From an uncultured Collinsella sp. (lineage in GTDB: Bacteria > Actinomycetota > Coriobacteriia > Coriobacteriales > Coriobacteriaceae), in the NCBI GenBank assembly GCA_902482035.1, contig CABSYW010000027.1, positions 1 to 36,156 of the forward strand: DNA of 36,156 nt. The letters are read 5' to 3'. Under the pieces are notes generated by a model. It was not told where the DNA came from, searched no databases, and worked only from the letters and a program-made list of their open reading frames with translations. The translations under genes and the position numbers were made by a program. Below are positions 1 to 7,804 of this stretch, in pieces. Position 1 is the stretch's first letter, and every line of letters begins with the position of its first letter.

Positions 1-33
1 GTCAGCCCGTGGGAGGCCAGGGCGCCGCTGACC
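1..33 (+). rRNA. rrf: 5S rRNA, 3' end only (partial)
   Basis: The first 33 bases match the 3' domain of actinobacterial 5S rRNA: a GTGGGAG segment, then AGG and CGCCGC, ending in GCTGACC, which would pair with the missing 5' end of the molecule. A strong terminator follows at 70-98, as expected for the end of an rRNA operon. Only about a quarter of the molecule lies in the window, so the call rests on motif resemblance and context. Confidence 0.7.
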
Positions 34-69
34 GGTGGACGGCACCGAGCCGTCGGATGACTTGAAGAA

Positions 70-98
70 GGGGGAGGCCTCGCGGCCTCCCCCTTTTT
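70..98 (+). terminator. Intrinsic terminator of the rRNA operon
   Basis: A perfect 10-bp stem (GGGGGAGGCC / GGCCTCCCCC) with a TCGC tetraloop is followed directly by five T. A smaller hairpin at 38-54 (GACGGC / GCCGTC) lies between it and the 5S end. Confidence 0.9.
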
Positions 99-148
99 GT
101 ATCTCGGGCAATTTGTCTCACATAGTAGCTGTGTTTTATAACCCTCGT

Positions 149-178
149 TTGTCGCATCTTCTGTGAACGGGCTACAAT
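149..178 (+). promoter_or_regulatory. Probable sigma-A promoter of the acpS operon
   Basis: TTGTCG at 149-154 and TACAAT at 173-178 are separated by 18 bases. They lie 30 bases upstream of the acpS start codon and downstream of the rRNA terminator, so the following six-gene operon probably starts here. Confidence 0.6.
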
Positions 179-207
179 AACTTAGTCTGTGCGATATGGA
201 GGTGAAC

Positions 208-747
208 ATGGCTGAAGCTGGTATCGGCGTTGATATCGTCGAGATTTCCCGCATGAAATCAATTCTTGAAAAGACGCCGTCGTTTGCTCGGCGTGTGTTT
301 ACCGAAGAAGAGCGTGCGTATTGCGATGCATCATCGCGTCCCGCTGCTCACTATGCGAGCCGCTTTGCTTCGCGCGAGGCGGTGCTTAAAGCTCTCGGCA
401 CGGGTTTTAGTCAAGGCGTGGGTCGCAAGGATGTTTCGGTAACGCGTGATAAACTCGGCAAACCGAAGGCGCTGCTTTCGGGCCGTGCTCTCGAGATCGC
501 TCAAGAACTGGGCGTTGTTGAGGTCGCTCTTTCCATTACGCTTACGGGAGACTTGGCCGTTGCGAATGCCATCGCGATTACCGAAGATGCTCGGCCTAAG
601 CCAAAAGATGAAAAGGTGAGCACCAAGAAACGCGTTGCGCAGACATTTAAAGAGGCTCGCTCTGTATTAGATGAGCTCGAGCAGCTGCAGAATTCAGCAT
701 TGACGGAGCACCTGGGCGATGCTTCGCAAGATACGCTAGGAGCATAG
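208..747 (+). CDS. acpS: Holo-[acyl-carrier-protein] synthase
   Basis: Transfers 4'-phosphopantetheine from CoA to a serine of acyl carrier protein, activating it for fatty acid synthesis in the cytoplasm. The N-terminal GIGVDIVEISRM carries the metal-binding Asp, and FASREAVLKALGTG is the second family motif (the usual FxxKEA Lys is Arg here). ATG at 208 is chosen over the in-frame ATG at 196 because GGAGGTGA at 198-205 is the ribosome binding site. The enzyme core is about 120 residues; this protein has 179, with a Lys/Glu-rich tail of about 55 residues that the family normally lacks. The segment that usually reads SITH near the end of the core reads SITL, so a commonly conserved His is Leu. 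It is the first gene of a tight operon; the nnr start codon follows the stop directly. Confidence 0.93.
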   Translation: MAEAGIGVDIVEISRMKSILEKTPSFARRVFTEEERAYCDASSRPAAHYASRFASREAVLKALGTGFSQGVGRKDVSVTRDKLGKPKALLSGRALEIAQELGVVEVALSITLTGDLAVANAIAITEDARPKPKDEKVSTKKRVAQTFKEARSVLDELEQLQNSALTEHLGDASQDTLGA

Positions 748-2364
748 ATGAAACCGGTTTTGAGTACCGAAGAAGTCGTTCGTCTCGAGGATATCATCGA
801 ACGCGAAGGGACTTCGAAGGCCGAGCTTATGGAGCTAGCGGGTGAGTTTGCCGCTAACGAGGTCTTGAAGCTCAATCCTGATCGGGTTCTCGTTTTGGTC
901 GGTTTTGGTAATAATGGCGGCGACGGTTGGGTTGCCGCCGATATCCTGAGCCATAAGGGTGTGGACGTGGATATCGTTTCTCCGGTTGAACCGGATGAGA
1001 TTCCTGCTGCTCTGGCACGTCATGTTGCTCGTCGTACTGCCGGCCGCGATGTGCACGTTTGCGTCGGCCCCTCGCGTGATGAACTCGAGGTTTTGATCGA
1101 TAAGGCCGATGTTGTTGTCGATGCCATTTTTGGTACCGGTTTCCACGGGAATCTGCGTGCGCCGTTCTCCATTTGGATTCCTACGGTCAATGAATGCGCC
1201 GATTGTGTCGTATCCATTGATGTCCCCTCGGGCCTGAATGCAGAGACGGGCGTTGTTGATGACGACTGCATTCGTGCCGAGCGCACGGTGACGATGATTG
1301 CGCCCAAGATTGGTCTGTATAGCGCTGATGGCCCTGAGTATGCTGGCTATTTAATCTGCGGCAATCTTTACGACCGTCTTGACGAGGTCATCGATGATGT
1401 CGACCACGCCGCCGAGATTGTCGAGCCCGGTGACTTAGTTGATTACTTTGCTCCACTACCTACGAATATCGATAAGTATTCCCGTGGCTCTGTGCTTATT
1501 GTTGCCGGATCTGCGCAATATCCTGGTGCTGCCATTATGGCGGCCAAATCTGCAGCTCGCGCGGGTGCTGGTTACGTGGCAGTCGCGGCTCCTGACGCCT
1601 GCGCCAATCTTATTCGCATGGCACTTCCTTCGATTCCCGTCTTTGCTATTCCGTCTGATTCCCGCGGCTCCTTTGGCGCCGCTGCGCGCATGACTGTGTG
1701 CGAGATTGCAAAGAAGTACAGCTGTGTACTGTGCGGTCCCGGTATGACGACATCTGCCGGCGCTATGCAGGTGGTTTCGGGCTTGCTCGAGCTTGATGTG
1801 CCGCTTATTTTGGACGCCGATGCACTCAACTGCCTTGCTAAGATTGCCATTGACGGTATTGATAGTAATCCCGAGATGTATCGTCGCGAGCAGCCGTTGG
1901 TTATGACGCCGCACTATCGTGAGCTTTCGCGTCTGGTTGCCGGTGACGAGGTGAACGACCTTGGTACCGCGATTGCGGCCGCGCAGAAGGTTGTCTGGGC
2001 TGCAGGCTCCGACAATCTGGTGGTCATTGCCAAGGGGCCGACGACGGCTATCTGTGGCGTTGAGCGTGTGCTGCTGCCGCTCTCGGGTCCGGCTTCTCTG
2101 GCAACTGCCGGTTCGGGTGATGTTCTCGCGGGTATTTTGGCCGGCACGCTTGCCACCATGCGCGACGAGATGGATCGTTGGGAGTTGCTGTATTCGTACG
2201 CCGTCGCACTTCACAGCTACGCCGGTTTTGCCGCGGCGACGGAGTATGGTGAGAAGAGCGTCATCGCGACCGATCTTATCGACTTGATCGGTCCTGCCAT
2301 GGAACTGGCGGCAAAGGATGCGCTCGAAGATCTGGGAATCATGGACGAAGGGTCGGATGACTAA
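748..2364 (+). CDS. nnr: Bifunctional NAD(P)H-hydrate epimerase / ADP-dependent NAD(P)H-hydrate dehydratase
   Basis: Repairs damaged NAD(P)H hydrates: the N-terminal YjeF-N domain interconverts R and S forms, and the C-terminal ribokinase-like domain dehydrates the S form using ADP. Residues 1 to about 225 hold GFGNNGGDGWVAA and DAIFGTGFHG of the epimerase. The C-terminal half (from about 235) holds AGSAQYPGAAIMAA, MTPHYRELSRL and the ATP/anion-binding ATAGSGDVLAGILAG. At 538 residues it is full length for the fused form. The start at 748 abuts the acpS stop and has TAGGAG upstream, which suggests translational coupling. Clustering with acpS, alr and tsaE is common in Gram-positive genomes. 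Confidence 0.95.
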   Translation: MKPVLSTEEVVRLEDIIEREGTSKAELMELAGEFAANEVLKLNPDRVLVLVGFGNNGGDGWVAADILSHKGVDVDIVSPVEPDEIPAALARHVARRTAGRDVHVCVGPSRDELEVLIDKADVVVDAIFGTGFHGNLRAPFSIWIPTVNECADCVVSIDVPSGLNAETGVVDDDCIRAERTVTMIAPKIGLYSADGPEYAGYLICGNLYDRLDEVIDDVDHAAEIVEPGDLVDYFAPLPTNIDKYSRGSVLIVAGSAQYPGAAIMAAKSAARAGAGYVAVAAPDACANLIRMALPSIPVFAIPSDSRGSFGAAARMTVCEIAKKYSCVLCGPGMTTSAGAMQVVSGLLELDVPLILDADALNCLAKIAIDGIDSNPEMYRREQPLVMTPHYRELSRLVAGDEVNDLGTAIAAAQKVVWAAGSDNLVVIAKGPTTAICGVERVLLPLSGPASLATAGSGDVLAGILAGTLATMRDEMDRWELLYSYAVALHSYAGFAAATEYGEKSVIATDLIDLIGPAMELAAKDALEDLGIMDEGSDD

Positions 2365-2366
2365 TC

Positions 2367-3512
2367 ATGAATAAAGCCGATTTGACGCGCTGGTCCTGGG
2401 TCGAGATCGACCGCGGGGCGCTCCGTCGCAACACGAGGGCCTATAAGAACTTGCTGAATCCACGTCAGCGCCTGTGCTGCGTGGTCAAGGCCGATGCTTA
2501 TGGTCATGGAGCTGTTGAGTGCGCCAAGATCATGTATTCGGCCGGTGCCGACATGTTTGCCGTTGCGACGGTTAACGAGGGCGTTGAGCTCCGACAGGGC
2601 GGGATTACGAAACCCATCCTCATCCTAAGCGAGCCGCCTATCGAGGCCATTCCGACGTTGCTCGAGTTTGATATCATGCCCTCGGTCTATACGTCTGACT
2701 TTGCTCTTGCGTATGGCGAATGTGCCGTCGCGGCGGGCAAAGTGGGCAAGTATCATCTCGCCATCGAGACGGGCATGAATCGTATCGGCGTTCACTACAC
2801 GCAGGTGCTCGACTTTGTCCGCGGTATAAATTTCCATCGCGGTATTCAGTGCGACGGCGTATTTACGCACTTCGCCACGGCCGATGAACCTTCGGGCTGG
2901 GACTACAAGCTGCAGTGTCAGCGCTTTACCGAGGCCGTTCAGGCCATTAAGGATGCGGGTTTTGAGTGCGGTATCGTGCACTGCGCCAACACGCCGTCCT
3001 CGATGCTCGACCCCTCGATGCATTTTGATATGATCCGCGCCGGCGTTGGCTTGTATGGCATGCAGCCGTGCGAGCTGAGTGGCCGCGTGATGCAGCTTGA
3101 TCCCGTTATGAGCGTCCATGCGCGTGTGACGCGCGTGGCACACCCTGCGATGGGTGAGGGCGTGGGCTACGGTTTTACCTACCGCGTACCGCGTACGCGC
3201 GTTCAGATCTGCACGCTGCCGATCGGTTATGCCGATGGCCTATCGCGTACGCTTTCCAATCGTATGGATGTGCTGTATCGCGGCGAGCGCGTACATCAGG
3301 TTGGCAATATCTGCATGGACCAGTTTATGGTCGCCATTCAGTCCAACCCGGCACACGAGATTCCCGAGGCCGAGTATGGTGACGAGATGATCATTGTCGG
3401 CCGCGATGGCGATGCCGAGATCACTATGGACGAGATGGCCCGACTGCGCGGAACGATTAACTACGAGGTCGCCTGCGGCTTTGGTATGCGTCTCGACAAG
3501 GTCTACGTGTAG
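2367..3512 (+). CDS. alr: Alanine racemase
   Basis: PLP enzyme that converts L-alanine to D-alanine for peptidoglycan. CCVVKADAYGHGA near residue 35 holds the PLP-binding Lys. GVGYGFTYRV in the C-terminal domain holds the catalytic Tyr region, and GNICMDQFMV is the second conserved motif. The length of 381 residues is normal. It starts 2 bases after the nnr stop, so it is probably translationally coupled; its own Shine-Dalgarno sequence is weak. Confidence 0.96.
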   Translation: MNKADLTRWSWVEIDRGALRRNTRAYKNLLNPRQRLCCVVKADAYGHGAVECAKIMYSAGADMFAVATVNEGVELRQGGITKPILILSEPPIEAIPTLLEFDIMPSVYTSDFALAYGECAVAAGKVGKYHLAIETGMNRIGVHYTQVLDFVRGINFHRGIQCDGVFTHFATADEPSGWDYKLQCQRFTEAVQAIKDAGFECGIVHCANTPSSMLDPSMHFDMIRAGVGLYGMQPCELSGRVMQLDPVMSVHARVTRVAHPAMGEGVGYGFTYRVPRTRVQICTLPIGYADGLSRTLSNRMDVLYRGERVHQVGNICMDQFMVAIQSNPAHEIPEAEYGDEMIIVGRDGDAEITMDEMARLRGTINYEVACGFGMRLDKVYV

Positions 3513-3520
3513 GAGTCGCT

Positions 3521-4141
3521 ATGGGCGTCATGCACATCCCCGGCCATAGCCATCAGGCGCCGCGTGAGGTCGCACTCGAGGAGATCGAGGCCGTTCTGGG
3601 CGATTGTCACCTTTGCCAGCTTTACCAGTCGCGCCATAACATCGTGTTTGGCGTGGGAAACCCCCACGCTCGCGTGATGTTTATTGGCGAGGCGCCGGGC
3701 CGCAATGAGGATTTGCAGGGCGAGCCCTTTGTGGGGGCGGCAGGCGAGGACCTCAACGGCATTTTGTCGCTGGCGGGGCTCAAACGCGAAGACGTCTACA
3801 TTGCCAACGTGCTTAAGTGCCGCCCGCCGGGAAACCGCAATCCGCGTCCCGAGGAAGTGCTGGCTTGCTCGCCATTTTTGCGTGAGCAGATTCGAAGCAT
3901 CTGGCCCGATATTATTGTGACGCTCGGCAACCCCGCAACGCACTTTGTGCTAAAGACCGAGATTGGCATTACTAAGCTGCGCGGCAGGTTTCACCAGATG
4001 GGGCATTTTGTGGTAATGCCCACGTTCCATCCGGCAGCAGCGCTGCGCAATCCGGCGTGGCAGGAGCTGCTGGAGGAAGACTTTAAGATGCTGGGCGACT
4101 ATCTGGAGCGACATCCCGCGCCAGAGGACGCCTCGGAATAA
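3521..4141 (+). CDS. Family 4 uracil-DNA glycosylase (Fe-S type)
   Basis: Removes uracil from DNA in base-excision repair. The sequence shows the family 4 motif GEAPGRNEDLQGEPFVGAAG near residue 50 and the C-terminal motif TFHPAAALRN. Four cysteines fit the 4Fe-4S cluster: two in CHLC, one in KCRPPGNRNP and one in ACSPFL. At 206 residues it matches the family. It lies 8 bases after alr, with GGAG before the start. The gene placement between alr and tsaE is unrelated by pathway, so this looks like a housekeeping operon rather than a pathway unit. A closely related family (SPO1-phage polymerase-like) has the same fold and was once annotated separately. Confidence 0.92.
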   Translation: MGVMHIPGHSHQAPREVALEEIEAVLGDCHLCQLYQSRHNIVFGVGNPHARVMFIGEAPGRNEDLQGEPFVGAAGEDLNGILSLAGLKREDVYIANVLKCRPPGNRNPRPEEVLACSPFLREQIRSIWPDIIVTLGNPATHFVLKTEIGITKLRGRFHQMGHFVVMPTFHPAAALRNPAWQELLEEDFKMLGDYLERHPAPEDASE

Positions 4142-4153
4142 TAAGGAGCATAT

Positions 4154-4660
4154 ATGTCCCTGGAGCGCCTGGGGGTAGGTACTTACAAAACGACTTGCGC
4201 TGCCGATACGGAGTACTTTGGCGAGCTAATTGCACCGTGCCTTGAGGACGGCGATGTGCTCATCCTGACCGGTGGCCTGGGAGTGGGCAAAACTCACTTT
4301 ACCAAGGGCGTCTCGCGCGGGCTGGGCGATGGGCATATGGTTACGAGCCCTACGTTCGCCCTCATGGCCGTTCACGATCAAGGTCGTATTCCGCTGTTTC
4401 ACTTTGATCTATACCGCCTGGAGCATGCCTACGAGCTCGAGGATACGGGCATTTTCGATGTGCTGGGCTATGAGGGTGCTTGCCTGCTGGAATGGGGCGA
4501 ACAATTCCAGGACGAGCTGACGGATGAGTATCTTTCGGTGACGCTCAGGCGTGATGAGGGCGACAGCGACGTGCGAACGATAACGCTTGAGGCGCACGGT
4601 GACCGCGCAATGGAGCTTTCCCATTTGATTGATAAGGCTGTACAAGATGAGCTTGCATAA
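4154..4660 (+). CDS. tsaE: tRNA threonylcarbamoyladenosine biosynthesis ATPase TsaE
   Basis: P-loop ATPase needed, with TsaB and TsaD, to place the t6A modification at position 37 of ANN-decoding tRNAs. The Walker A motif GGLGVGKTHFTKG lies at about residue 40, followed by TSPTFALMAVHD, FHFDLYRLE and LLEWGEQF, all typical of the family. The length of 168 residues is normal. AAGGAG precedes the start. Its 3' end overlaps the next gene (TsaB-RimI-TsaD) by 14 bases, so the whole t6A transfer machinery except TsaC is encoded together. Confidence 0.96.
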   Translation: MSLERLGVGTYKTTCAADTEYFGELIAPCLEDGDVLILTGGLGVGKTHFTKGVSRGLGDGHMVTSPTFALMAVHDQGRIPLFHFDLYRLEHAYELEDTGIFDVLGYEGACLLEWGEQFQDELTDEYLSVTLRRDEGDSDVRTITLEAHGDRAMELSHLIDKAVQDELA

Positions 4661-7031
4661 CGACAACGCGCTGGTGGTGGCGCTCGATACCTCGACTGAC
4701 ATGCTTGCCTGCGCGGCAAGCTGGATTGATGGGCAGACGGGTGAGACGAAGCTCGTGAGTGGCGACCACATGTGTCGCCGTCACGCCAACGTTGAGCTCG
4801 TGAATACCGTTGATGGCGTGCTGGCTCAAGCCGGTCTGGATCGCAGCGATGTTGGTTGCTATGTGGTCGGCCGCGGCCCGGGGTCCTTTACGGGTGTGCG
4901 CATCGGCATCTCCACTGCCAAGGGCCTCGCGCGTGGTGCCAATGTTCCGCTGCTGGGCGTGTCGACGCTCGACGCTTGCGCTTGGACGGCGTGGAAGGCT
5001 GGCGTGCGCGGCAAGCTTGGTATCTTGGCCGATGCTATGCGCGGTGAGGTATATCCGGCGCTGTATATGCTGGTCGATGAGGGTCCCGAGCGTCAATTTG
5101 AGCGCGAACACGTGGTCAAGGCCGCCGTGGCGCTCGATGAGTGGCGCCAAGCAGCGGACTGGGGCCAGGTTCAGCTGACCGGTGACGGTCTCGTGCGCTA
5201 TGGCAAGCTGCTGGGTGAGGACGAGGCCGCCCGCTGCGTGGAGCGCGACCTGTGGTGGCCTTCGGGCGAGGGCTTGCTGCTCGCGCACGCTGCGGGTGAC
5301 GGCGATCCGGCCCGCGTCCTGCCGATTTACACGCGCCTTTCGGATGCCGAGGAAAACGAGCGCAAGCGTCTTGGTCTTGCCGAGAGTGCGCAGAGCGAAA
5401 TTACGGGTGTTGCCGATGAGCTCGCCGGTCGTCATCTGCAGTTCCGTCCCATGGGCGCGGCGGATGCCGAGGGCGCAAGCGCGCTGGAGGCTGCCTGCTT
5501 TGAAGGTGCCGGACACGAGGCATGGACGCCGGGCATGTTCCTGTCCGAACTGGGCGAGGACGTCGCTGCGCCGCGTAGTTGGTGGGTGGCACACGACGAC
5601 GGCAAGCTGCTGGGCCTTGCCGGCGGTATGGTCGTGGACGGTGATGTGCAGATTCTGGATGTCGCCGTCGACCCGGCACATCGCCGTGAGGGCATTGCCC
5701 GCAAGCTGCTGTCGCACGTGAGCTATGATGCCCAGATGCTCGGCTGCACTACGGTTTCGCTCGAGGTCGAGGACGGTAACGAGGGAGCGACCGCGCTTTA
5801 TAACGCTCTGGGCTTTACCGAGGCTGGCCGTCGCCGCGGCTACTATGGTGCCGGCAAGGACGCCATCGTCATGACGGCTCCGCTGCCCCTGGTGCTTCCG
5901 GTCGATAATGCTTCGCCCGAGCCGACGGCGGCAGAGCAGCGCGTATGGCCGCTGCCTGCGCCTGGGCGCTCCGAGGGGGAGCGTGCCGAAATTGAGCGCC
6001 GCCGCCTAGTGCTCGCTATCGAGAGCTCCTGCGACGAGACGGCCGTGGCGATTATCGATGCGGATGGCAATATGCTGGCCAACCAGGTGTCGACACAGAT
6101 TGATTTTCACGCCCGCTTTGGCGGCGTGGTGCCCGAGATCGCCTCGCGCAAACACGTTGAGGTGATTGTGAGTGTCGTGGATGCGGCGCTCGAGGATGCC
6201 GCAGCATCGCTTGGTCTTGAGGGTGGAGTCATCGCGCCGAGCGAACTCGCCGCTGTTGGCGTGACGCAGGGTCCGGGCCTGGTGGGTGCTCTGGTAGTGG
6301 GCGTCGCCTTCGCCAAGGGCTTTGCCTATGCCGCCGGCAAGCCACTCGTGTGCGTCAACCATCTGGAGGGCCATCTGTTCGCCAACCTGCTGGCGCAGCC
6401 CGATCTCAGGCCGCCGTTTATCTTCACGCTCGTCTCGGGCGGTCATACCATGCTCGTGCACGTGAAGGCATGGGGCGACTACGAGGTACTTGGTGAGACA
6501 CTCGACGATGCTGTGGGCGAGGCCTTCGACAAGGTAGCCAAGGCGTTGGGTCTGGGCTATCCCGGTGGCCCCATCATCTCCAAGCTGGCCGAGACGGGCA
6601 ACCCCCGCGCGATCGATTTTCCTCGCGCGCTTAACAGCAGGGGAGACTATCGTTTCTCGCTTTCGGGTCTTAAAACGGCCGTGACGCTCTACATCGAGCA
6701 GGAGACCAAGGCCGGGCGCACGATTCACCTGCCCGATCTGGCGGCTTCGTTTGAGGCAGCCGTCTTTGACGTTCAGTACAAGAAGGCCAAAAACGCCCTG
6801 CATGCCACCGGATGCAAGGAATACTGCATCGGCGGCGGCGTCTCGGCTAATCCGCATCTGCGCGAGATGATGATCAAGAAGCTTGGGCGTCAGGGGATCC
6901 GCGTAACGGTGCCACCGCTTTCGGCGTGCACCGACAACGCCGCCATGATCGCAGAGGTTGCCCGCCGTAAATTCGACCGAGGAGAAATCTCGCCGTTCGA
7001 CGTCGACGCCGATCCAAACATGACGCTGTAG
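4647..7031 (+). CDS. tsaD: Fused TsaB - RimI - TsaD: tRNA t6A threonylcarbamoyltransferase with GNAT acetyltransferase domain
   Basis: One reading frame of about 794 residues carries three proteins that are separate genes in most bacteria. Counting from the chosen ATG, TsaB covers about 1-250 (VVALDTSTDMLACA, GRGPGSFTGVRIG), a GNAT acetyltransferase of RimI type about 262-425 (acetyl-CoA loop RREGIARKLLSHV), and TsaD about 453-794 (LVLAIESSCDETAVAI, the metal-site VNHLEGHLFANLL, and the C-terminal STDNAAMIA-type segment read here as CTDNAAMIA). TsaD transfers the threonylcarbamoyl group to A37 of tRNA; RimI-type enzymes acetylate the N-terminus of ribosomal protein S18. The ATG at 4647 lies inside the end of tsaE, giving a 14-base overlap. 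No frameshift or inactive-site loss is evident in any domain. Confidence 0.95.
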   Translation: MSLHNDNALVVALDTSTDMLACAASWIDGQTGETKLVSGDHMCRRHANVELVNTVDGVLAQAGLDRSDVGCYVVGRGPGSFTGVRIGISTAKGLARGANVPLLGVSTLDACAWTAWKAGVRGKLGILADAMRGEVYPALYMLVDEGPERQFEREHVVKAAVALDEWRQAADWGQVQLTGDGLVRYGKLLGEDEAARCVERDLWWPSGEGLLLAHAAGDGDPARVLPIYTRLSDAEENERKRLGLAESAQSEITGVADELAGRHLQFRPMGAADAEGASALEAACFEGAGHEAWTPGMFLSELGEDVAAPRSWWVAHDDGKLLGLAGGMVVDGDVQILDVAVDPAHRREGIARKLLSHVSYDAQMLGCTTVSLEVEDGNEGATALYNALGFTEAGRRRGYYGAGKDAIVMTAPLPLVLPVDNASPEPTAAEQRVWPLPAPGRSEGERAEIERRRLVLAIESSCDETAVAIIDADGNMLANQVSTQIDFHARFGGVVPEIASRKHVEVIVSVVDAALEDAAASLGLEGGVIAPSELAAVGVTQGPGLVGALVVGVAFAKGFAYAAGKPLVCVNHLEGHLFANLLAQPDLRPPFIFTLVSGGHTMLVHVKAWGDYEVLGETLDDAVGEAFDKVAKALGLGYPGGPIISKLAETGNPRAIDFPRALNSRGDYRFSLSGLKTAVTLYIEQETKAGRTIHLPDLAASFEAAVFDVQYKKAKNALHATGCKEYCIGGGVSANPHLREMMIKKLGRQGIRVTVPPLSACTDNAAMIAEVARRKFDRGEISPFDVDADPNMTL

Positions 7032-7043
7032 CTGGTACGGCGC

Positions 7044-7178
7044 GGTCCCCGGACGGAGGGGCCGGATATAAGGTTTCCTGCTCTACAGTCCTGCGCAAGA
7101 CGAAGGCCACATTAAGTGGCCTTCTTTGCGTGCGGAACTCGCGATAAACCTTATATCCGGCCCCTCCGTCCGGGGACC
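7044..7178. repeat. Nested-hairpin interspersed repeat, copy A
   Basis: A perfect 33-bp inverted repeat (7044-7076 with 7146-7178) encloses a 69-base core. The core contains conserved CCTGCTC and CAGTCCTG on the left, an inner 9-bp stem GAAGGCCAC / GTGGCCTTC around ATTAA, and conserved GTGCGGAACTCGCGAT on the right. It begins 12 bases after the tsaD stop, so it may form the 3' end of that transcript. The same core recurs at 7361-7429 (inverted) and 30142-30210, with different but still self-complementary arms. Confidence 0.9.
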
Positions 7179-7287
7179 TTTCTGTATCGATATAGCTTCT
7201 GAGCTGGTTTGGCGTCGACAACGTCCGGCAAGGTTAGCCAGCTGCGTCGAATTTCCGGCGTGCTTTAGCTGAAAGAAAAAGATGGTG

Positions 7288-7309
7288 TGCGGAGCTTTGC
7301 TCCGCATTT
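7288..7309 (+). other. Short hairpin between repeat copies A and B
   Basis: TGCGGAGC and GCTCCGCA pair around TTT at 7288-7306, followed by only three T. It could be a weak terminator for a transcript leaving tsaD, but nothing else supports that. No gene is evident between 7179 and 7326. Confidence 0.35.
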
Positions 7310-7326
7310 GGGATGGGAGCCCCTGA

Positions 7327-7463
7327 GAGCCGCGGGAGCCGGGCGGCGCATATGAACTTTATCGCGAGTTCCGCACGCAAAGGAAAGCACTTAATGTGCT
7401 TTCCGTCTTGCGCAGGACTGTAGAGCAGGAAAGTTCATATGCGCCGCCCGGCTCCCGCGGCTC
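7327..7463. repeat. Nested-hairpin interspersed repeat, copy B (inverted relative to A)
   Basis: A perfect 34-bp inverted repeat (7327-7360 with 7430-7463), which extends imperfectly further outward, encloses a 69-base core. Read on the - strand, the core equals that of copy A except in the inner stem, where GGAAAGCAC / GTGCTTTCC replaces GAAGGCCAC / GTGGCCTTC; the changes are on both sides and keep the pairing. The outer arms share no clear sequence with those of copy A. No protein-coding gene overlaps it. Confidence 0.9.
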
Positions 7464-7569
7464 CCGAGGGGTATCTCCCATGCAAAAACTTTTGTTGGGT
7501 AAAGTCCGAGGTCAGTGGCGTTTTATAACGAGAAATTCAAAAAAGTTGAAAATCCATTACAAATTTGCG

Positions 7570-7598
7570 TTGACTTTAGGTAACTAAAGTTTCATACT
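7570..7598 (+). promoter_or_regulatory. Promoter of the cstA-type gene with an internal palindrome
   Basis: TTGACT at 7570-7575 and CATACT at 7593-7598 are 17 bases apart, a good sigma-A arrangement. The spacer holds a perfect 7-bp inverted repeat, ACTTTAG GTAA CTAAAGT (7573-7590), between the -35 and -10 elements, which is where a repressor would be expected to bind. A second inverted repeat, TGTGAAC (7619-7625) with GTTCACA (7637-7643), lies just downstream; its 11-base spacing is not that of a CRP site. Confidence 0.6.
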
Positions 7599-7669
7599 CC
7601 TTTTCAACCACTGGGGGATGTGAACACGCACGGATCGTTCACATCATGATTGAAGAGGATTTCTTAGAC

Positions 7670-7714
7670 ATGTTCACGCATCAGCTAAACATTATCAGCG
7701 TAGTAATTATCTGA
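7670..7714 (+). CDS. Candidate leader peptide, Ile/Val-rich (14 residues)
   Basis: A short frame reads MFTHQLNIISVVII and then stops. GAAGAGGA at 7652-7659 is a usable ribosome binding site 10 bases upstream of the ATG; an in-frame ATG at 7646 without such a site would give 22 residues. Six of the last seven codons are Ile or Val. It lies in the 5' leader of the CstA-type transporter gene and is followed by pairing segments (GCATCAG 7679-7685 with CTGATGC 7711-7717; GCCCGT with ACGGGC at 7737-7754) and an intrinsic terminator. That layout is like ribosome-mediated attenuators of branched-chain amino acid genes. Translation of the ORF is inferred, not shown. Confidence 0.4.
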   Translation: MFTHQLNIISVVII

Positions 7715-7767
7715 TGCGGGTTAGCACATACAGCTAGCCCGTACGATAACGGGCGGCTGATGAAGAT

Positions 7768-7804
7768 GAGGGCCGTCGAGCGCAACCGACGGCCCTCATT
7801 TTTT
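7768..7804 (+). terminator. Intrinsic terminator inside the cstA leader (candidate attenuator)
   Basis: An 11-bp perfect stem, GAGGGCCGTCG (7768-7778) with CGACGGCCCTC (7787-7797), is followed by A and six T. It stands between the promoter at 7570 and the gene start at 7840, so full-length transcription requires reading through it. Confidence 0.85.

Noticed and set aside
7083..7307. Small open frames through repeat copies A, B and C (also 7396-7587 and 30044-30265)
   Set aside because: They translate the conserved repeat core into similar peptides, lack ribosome binding sites, and the variation follows RNA/DNA pairing rather than codons.
7619..7643. CRP-type operator TGTGA...TCACA upstream of cstA
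   Set aside because: The half-sites are 15 bases apart rather than 6, so it is not a standard CRP site.
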